Source: an uncultured Lachnospiraceae bacterium (lineage in GTDB: Bacteria; Bacillota; Clostridia; Lachnospirales; Lachnospiraceae). Taken from it: a stretch of DNA of 33,063 nucleotides. The first letter of the stretch is position 1. The number at the start of each line of letters is the position of its first letter. Below are positions 29,695 through 33,063 of the stretch, piece after piece. The notes below the pieces were generated by a model, which was not told the origin of the DNA, did no database searches, and worked only from the letters and a program-made list of their open reading frames with translations. The translations under genes and the position numbers were made by a program. The DNA is taken from contig CAJUNR010000046.1 in NCBI GenBank assembly GCA_910587765.1, positions 1 through 33,063 of the forward strand. The letters run 5' to 3'.

Positions 29695-29877
29695 ATGAGT
29701 GAGAAAGAGATGCTCAAGATATCAGTGGAAGAGTTCGACAGACTGCAGGATTACATGCAGTCTTGTGACAAAGAATCAGAGGCGTACAGAAAGATGAAAA
29801 GGCGGTATACGGCGTTAAAAGTGATTCTCACAGCGTCGGGTATCAATTTGACAGAGATTGATTATATCAAGGAGTAA
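29695..29877 (+). CDS. Small 60-aa protein of unknown function
   Basis: Unrecognised. The 60 residues (MSEKEMLKISVEEFDRLQDY at the start, GINLTEIDYIKE at the end) are charged and mostly helical-looking, with one Cys and no membrane segment. The middle (ESEAYRKMKRRYTALKVILTASG) could be a basic amphipathic helix. It has its own promoter 48 nt upstream and lies 19 nt before moaB, so it is probably a real gene co-transcribed with it. Confidence 0.65.
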   Translation: MSEKEMLKISVEEFDRLQDYMQSCDKESEAYRKMKRRYTALKVILTASGINLTEIDYIKE

Positions 29878-29896
29878 TGATTTGGAGGGAAAGATT

Positions 29897-30385
29897 ATGA
29901 GAGCGGCAATCATTACATCCAGCGATTCCGGATACGCGGGAGAGCGGGAAGACAGAAGCGGTCCGCTGATCCGCGGGATTCTGGAAGCGCACGGTTATGA
30001 AGTGGTGCACAGCATTCTGCTTCCGGATGAGAGGAAACTGCTGGCGGAAGAGATGGCGCGGATTGCGGATGAAGGGATTGTGGAGCTGGTGCTGACGACG
30101 GGCGGGACGGGTTTCTCTCCGAGAGACTGTATGCCGGAGGCGACGACGGACATCGCGGAGCGGATGGTGCCGGGGATTCCGGAGGCCATGCGCGCCTACA
30201 GTATGACCATCACGCCCCGCGCCATGTTAAGCCGGGCGGCCGCCTGCATCCGCAAATCCACTCTGATCATCAATCTTCCGGGGAGCCCGAAGGCGGTCCG
30301 GGAGAGCCTGGAGTACATCCTGCCGGCGCTGGAGCACGGTCTGGAGATCCTGACCGGAAGAGCGTCGGACTGCGGGAGAAAATAA
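29897..30385 (+). CDS. moaB: Molybdopterin adenylyltransferase-type protein MoaB/MogA
   Basis: 162 aa. AAIITSSDSGYAGEREDRSGPLIRGILEAHGYEV, then LVLTTGGTGFSPRDCMPEATTDIAERMVPGIPEAMR, SRAAACIRKSTLIINLPGSPKAVRESLEYILPALEHGLEIL. These are the MoCF motifs of MogA/MoaB, which adenylates molybdopterin before metal insertion by MoeA. The start ATG 29897 has GGAGGG at 29884-29889; the frame opens earlier but only into the preceding gene. It is the last Mo/W gene before base composition changes. Confidence 0.94.
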   Translation: MRAAIITSSDSGYAGEREDRSGPLIRGILEAHGYEVVHSILLPDERKLLAEEMARIADEGIVELVLTTGGTGFSPRDCMPEATTDIAERMVPGIPEAMRAYSMTITPRAMLSRAAACIRKSTLIINLPGSPKAVRESLEYILPALEHGLEILTGRASDCGRK

Positions 30386-30396
30386 GAGATAAAAGG

Positions 30397-30444
30397 GAAG
30401 TCATTGCAAAACAGATGGAAGATCATCCGTGGAGCAATGACTTC
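30397..30444 (+). terminator. Inverted repeat after moaB
   Basis: GAAGTCATTGC (30397-30407) and GCAATGACTTC (30434-30444) are exact 11-bp inverted repeats around a 26-nt loop, followed by ATTTCTG. It may terminate the moaB transcript weakly, or mark the edge of the foreign segment that follows. Confidence 0.5.
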
Positions 30445-30824
30445 ATTTCTGTCCGGCAATACTGGAACAGTTCTCACAAGGTGGTCGTTTTGGCCATTTA
30501 ATTGAATTTGGCGTTTCTGTAAGAAAGGAATGCGATGTATACAGGGAGCAGCTTCCAATTGAGACGTTAGCGCTTTCATTTTTTAATAAACTGAAACTGA
30601 AAACAGATGTATTTAGAAGTGTTTATTCCAGAATTATGGATACGCTGGTAGTTCCTGCTGACTTTTGCGAAAATACAGGAATTTTGGAAGAGTTTTTGCC
30701 AAAAGTGATTGATCACGAAAAAGAGATTCGATTTTACACATTCCATAAAGGCAAAAACGGAGAAGATTATCCGCTGAGTCTGTATTTTGAATCTGAGGGT
30801 ACAATCAAAAGTATTATGTTGTGA
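30441..30824 (+). pseudogene. Gene fragment, possibly from an AAA15-type ATPase
   Basis: An open frame without a credible start runs from about 30441 to TGA 30822-30824. It encodes ...GGRFGHLIEFGVSV..., LPIETLALSFFNKLKLKTDVFRSVYSRIMDTLVVP..., and ends in YPLSLYFESEGTIKSIML. The F-x-ESEGT-x-K ending resembles the segment just before Walker B in AAA15-family ATPases, so this may be an internal piece that has lost both ends. It is AT-rich, unlike the genes to the left. It stops where a minus-strand nuclease fragment begins. The family call is weak. Confidence 0.4.
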
Positions 30825-30829
30825 AAGTC

Positions 30830-31385
30830 CAGAAATACTTGAAATTTCTTCCAGAGCATATTTTCCGGCTGCCAGCATACGAAGCGCAACTTCTTTTAAA
30901 GATTCAATTCTCATATCTTCCATAATTTTACACATCTCGTTCACTCCTTTCGGGTTCTCTTTTAGATACCGTGTCCGGTTAGCCATCAATTCAAAATTCA
31001 TATCATCTGCTTTGGTGCAATTAAAATCGTGCATGAGTTTTCCTATAGCGGAATCCCCACGATATTCACCATTCACATAAAGAATATGCTCCCCATCTTC
31101 AAAAGATTTACCCGTTGCAAGGTTGATTCTCTCAATCGGATAAACAGCTTCGCCCTGACCATAAAAATCTTTTTCAATGATAAAAATTGTATATGTGTCT
31201 GGCAATTCTTTAAATTCCTGACCAGAATGGAGATTCTCTATATCCATTACGCTTGAATGATACCTTGCCCTATGTGGGTCTGCTCCTTTGTCTTGTCTCT
31301 GGATTTCCAGATCATATTTTTTTCCAGCTGAATCCGTTCCATATGCGTCCAGGCAGATAGAACGTGCCCCAGCCAGCCTTTTCAT
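30830..31385 (-). pseudogene. Truncated PD-(D/E)XK nuclease family transposase (Rpn-like)
   Basis: Minus-strand frame encoding ICLDAYGTDSAGKKYDLEIQRQDKGADPHRARYHSSVMD (the PD-(D/E)XK core, ExQ form), KELPDTYTIFIIEKDFYGQGEAVYPIERIN, DGEHILYVNGEYRGDS, KLMHDFNCTKADDMNFELMANRTRYLKENPKGVNEMCKIMEDM. The first ~50 residues of the family are missing at the 31385 side. The frame stays open below 30830 but then reads antisense through the ATPase-like fragment, so the natural C-terminus is lost too. It is almost certainly a non-functional remnant. Confidence 0.75.
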
Positions 31386-31457
31386 ACAATCAAACTTTGT
31401 TATCCTTCCTCACAATCTTCTCTGCCGCCGCTTTGGTCGCCCCGGCCCCTTCCTAAA

Positions 31458-31673
31458 ATGGAAGTCCTATATCCTTTGGTTCGTGCGCTCAAACTGGATT
31501 CCAGAGAGATTTTCAATCCCGAAATGAAAAGGGAAAGCCCTGCAATCCGCCAGCTTCGATTTATGATTGAGGAATGCAGCGAACAAGAGTCTGCCTCCCT
31601 TATCCCAATCATTGAATCCGTTTTATCTGTACCAAGGGCAAAAGGAGCCATTGAAATTGGAACTGATACATAA
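31458..31673 (+). pseudogene. C-terminal remnant of an XRE-family regulator
   Basis: 71 codons reading MEVLYPLVRALKLDSREIF, NPEMKRESPAIRQLRFMIEE and CSEQESASLIPIIESVLSV. This matches the region after the HTH in the XRE regulators found on Tn916-like and other conjugative elements. The DNA-binding half is missing upstream, where an unrelated GC-rich stretch (about 31,400-31,457) lies. It could only make a truncated protein. Confidence 0.6.
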
Positions 31674-31722
31674 CATGAGAGAGAGCCTGCGTTCCCGTAC
31701 CAAAGGAAGCAGTCTTTCCGCA

Positions 31723-31819
31723 TTATGCGTCTGGCTCTTTGCTTAACGTCATTTTTAGCTGTACTACATTTCGGACAGAAAAGCGGAAAATTCAAAAGTA
31801 CCGTATCCCCATTCTTCAT
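31723..31819 (-). pseudogene. Broken cysteine-rich KTR-domain protein
   Basis: Minus strand: TVLLNFPLFCPKC is the central zinc half of the small Cys-rich KTR proteins common on conjugative elements. Just after it the frame shifts: the expected ending reappears one frame over as LKMTLSKEPDA followed by TAA (31723-31725). About two dozen bases of the normal gene seem to be deleted at the shift, and the N-terminal Cys pair is missing too. Confidence 0.55.
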
Positions 31820-31920
31820 ATTTCCTTTTTTGTATTATTTGTTTCAATTTGTCGGATATAGTGCTAAATTATTATTTTAGGCAGACTTTTGTTGCTGCTT
31901 ATGGGAGAAAATAACCAATA

Positions 31921-31935
31921 GCAACTTAAAGTTGC
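31921..31935. promoter_or_regulatory. 15-nt inverted repeat upstream of the XRE membrane regulator
   Basis: GCAACTT-A-AAGTTGC, a perfect inverted repeat with a single central A, 74 nt before the ATG at 32009. Its size and symmetry suit a dimeric repressor operator, perhaps for the HTH protein encoded next. No confident -35/-10 pair is visible around it. The remainder of 31,820-32,008 shows only AT-rich sequence and the ribosome binding site. Confidence 0.45.
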
Positions 31936-32008
31936 GGAATTGTCAGAGTTGAATGATAGACATTTTGAGCCATTATGCTACTATGGGCGAGAACAAGGAG
32001 GAAAAAAT

Positions 32009-32782
32009 ATGACATTCGGAGAAAAGCTGTATAAGCTACGGAAGTCACAAGGACTTTCACAGGAAGCGCTGGCAGAAAAATTAAACACAAGCAGACAGGC
32101 AGTAAGCAAATGGGAAAATAACAATGGTTATCCCGAAACAGAAAAGATAATCTTAATCAGCAAAATATTTCAAGTGAAATTAGATGACCTATTGCTTGAT
32201 GACAGGGCGATTGGTTCAGATAATGAAAAAAAATTACAGGAAGAAACGAAAGGATTTTATGTAAGCAGAGAAACAGCAAATGGCTTCCTGTTCTATTACA
32301 AAAGAAAATTTTTGCTGTTGGCAACGGCGTGTGGAATTGCGTTAGGCTGTAATTCAGTATCTTATACTTCTACGGAAAATTACTTTTTTGCTTCCAGTGT
32401 TGCGCCAATACTTACAACCATATCTATTATGCTCTTACTTGCTGTTGTGATCTACATTGCGTTGAAACAAAATCCTTATAGGGTTCTTCGGAAAAAGGAA
32501 CTTGTATTTGCGGAGGAAGTGCGAAAGGAAATACAGGAAGAATTTCTTAAAATGAAGAAAATGTTGGTTGGAGGTATTGCGCTTGGTCTTTTGATATTTG
32601 TAGCTGTTGGCAGTGGTTGGGGGCTTCCTGTATTTGAGAGTATGAAGTATATGGATATACTGTTTTGCATTACTTTCTCCATGATTTTAAGCGGTATTGG
32701 CAGCTTTATCACATTTTTTTGTATAGGAATTTACTGGTCTTATTCAATACTGCTCCGAAATCAGAATGAAAAAAATATCTGA
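32009..32782 (+). CDS. XRE-family HTH regulator with membrane-spanning C-terminus
   Basis: 257 aa. Residues 1-65 form an XRE helix-turn-helix (FGEKLYKLRKSQGLSQEALAEKLNTSRQAVSKWENNNGYPETEKIILISKIFQVKLDDLLLDD). The rest contains about four hydrophobic segments (e.g. FLLLATACGIALGC, VAPILTTISIMLLLAVVIYIAL, MLVGGIALGLLIFVAVGSGWG, ILFCITFSMILSGIGSFITFFCIGIYW), so it is a membrane-anchored regulator. The ATG at 32009 has AAGGAGG at 31996-32002; a longer frame from 31940 lacks support. It precedes an ABC transporter, which it may regulate in response to envelope stress or an antimicrobial. Codon use is AT-rich, unlike the Mo/W genes. Confidence 0.88.
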   Translation: MTFGEKLYKLRKSQGLSQEALAEKLNTSRQAVSKWENNNGYPETEKIILISKIFQVKLDDLLLDDRAIGSDNEKKLQEETKGFYVSRETANGFLFYYKRKFLLLATACGIALGCNSVSYTSTENYFFASSVAPILTTISIMLLLAVVIYIALKQNPYRVLRKKELVFAEEVRKEIQEEFLKMKKMLVGGIALGLLIFVAVGSGWGLPVFESMKYMDILFCITFSMILSGIGSFITFFCIGIYWSYSILLRNQNEKNI

Positions 32783-32830
32783 TTTATTAGAATCCAATAT
32801 TTAAGCAGAAGAAAGGAATGGTGGGATATT

Positions 32831-33063
32831 ATGGCGAGAAACCATTTTATTGAGGTTAAAAACCTTGTAAAGAATTATGGCACGGGAAATGTAAAAGTTA
32901 CCGCTGTTGACAATGTAAGTTTCTATGTAGATAAGGGGGCTTTTATTGGAATCATGGGTGCTTCCGGTTCGGGAAAAACGACCATATTAAATATTTTGTC
33001 TACCATAGACAGAATGTCCGGCGGGCAGGTTCTTTATGACATGGCTGATATTTCCCAAATGAC
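32831..33063 (+). CDS. ABC transporter ATP-binding protein, bacitracin/lantibiotic-type (partial)
   Basis: The first 77 codons are visible: MARNHFIEVKNLVKNYGTG, VTAVDNVSFYVDKGAFIGIM, Walker A GASGSGKTTILNIL, then STIDRMSGGQVLYDMADISQM. The insertion STIDRMSGGQV is typical of MacB/BceA-type ATPases that work with FtsX-like permeases in peptide-antibiotic resistance. The gene runs off the right end, so the signature and Walker B are not seen. It starts 48 nt after the XRE membrane regulator gene. Confidence 0.88.
   Translation, partial: MARNHFIEVKNLVKNYGTGNVKVTAVDNVSFYVDKGAFIGIMGASGSGKTTILNILSTIDRMSGGQVLYDMADISQM

Noticed and set aside
30576..31385. The complete 269-codon minus-strand frame as an intact nuclease
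   Set aside because: Only 30,830-31,385 matches the family; the remainder is antisense to the ATPase-like fragment, and the N-terminal ~50 residues are missing.
1..33063. tRNA, rRNA or phage structural genes
   Set aside because: None recognised on either strand by eye; no tRNA-like cloverleaf was noticed, though short RNAs could be missed without a covariance search.

Overview
The window looks like chromosomal DNA of an anaerobic Bacillota, most likely Lachnospiraceae-like. This is judged from the protein families, consensus sigma-A promoters, strong AGGAGG-type ribosome binding sites and hairpin terminators; a genus cannot be named from sequence alone. From base 1 to about 30,385 the DNA is GC-rich and almost wholly devoted to molybdenum/tungsten enzymes: metal uptake, cofactor synthesis, metal-responsive regulation and the enzymes that use the cofactor. 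From about 30,390 onward base composition drops to AT-rich, gene remnants pile up, and an unrelated regulator/ABC-transporter locus begins.

Region 1 (1-9,469, + strand): the tail of what is probably a xanthine-dehydrogenase/aldehyde-oxidase type Mo hydroxylase. It is followed by a tightly packed, partly overlapping cassette whose members match the DVU_1551-DVU_1558 families first seen beside the Mop aldehyde oxidoreductase gene of Desulfovibrio vulgaris. The members are a dicluster Fe-S protein, a four-Cys redox protein, a SAM methyltransferase (TrsM), a C_GCAxxG_C_C protein, a MocA-like nucleotidyltransferase with an HD domain, an EF2568-type cysteine desulfurase, an unknown 94-aa protein, a radical SAM protein (TrsS) carrying seven Cys-Cys-Cys repeats, an AMP-dependent CoA-ligase-like protein and a ModE-type winged-helix protein. 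The cassette's biochemical job is, as far as I know, undescribed; a role in maturing or modifying a Mo hydroxylase cofactor is the natural hypothesis.

Region 2 (9,476-18,410): moaA (minus strand, convergent with the ModE-like gene through a perfect palindrome), then the tungstate transporter tupABC. A minus-strand operon follows, encoding aldehyde:ferredoxin oxidoreductase, a MoaD-like carrier and a ThiF/MoeB-like activator. Next come an iron-containing alcohol dehydrogenase and, divergent from it, a TaoR-like regulator (excisionase-type HTH plus periplasmic-binding-protein-like sensor). The AOR, ADH and regulator promoters share a TGTGCGAAA-like element between -35 and -10, which suggests one small regulon for tungsten-dependent aldehyde/acid/alcohol interconversion.

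Region 3 (18,412-24,235): moeA and a MoeA-PBP fusion protein, then a two-gene flavoprotein pair (GlpA-like dehydrogenase with BFD-type [2Fe-2S] domain, and an NAD(P)/FAD oxidoreductase) behind a structured leader.

Region 4 (24,314-30,385): a molybdopterin-binding (MoCF) protein and a fusion of a degenerate MobA-like domain to a ModE-type HTH. After a terminator and a 156-nt foldback element comes the molybdate transporter modABC, behind a consensus promoter with a candidate ModE box, then a small unknown protein and MoaB/MogA.

Region 5 (30,386-33,063): truncated, frameshifted fragments (possible ATPase, PD-(D/E)XK nuclease/transposase, XRE regulator C-terminus, Cys-rich KTR protein), then an intact XRE-HTH membrane protein and the beginning of a bacitracin-type ABC transporter ATPase that runs off the window.
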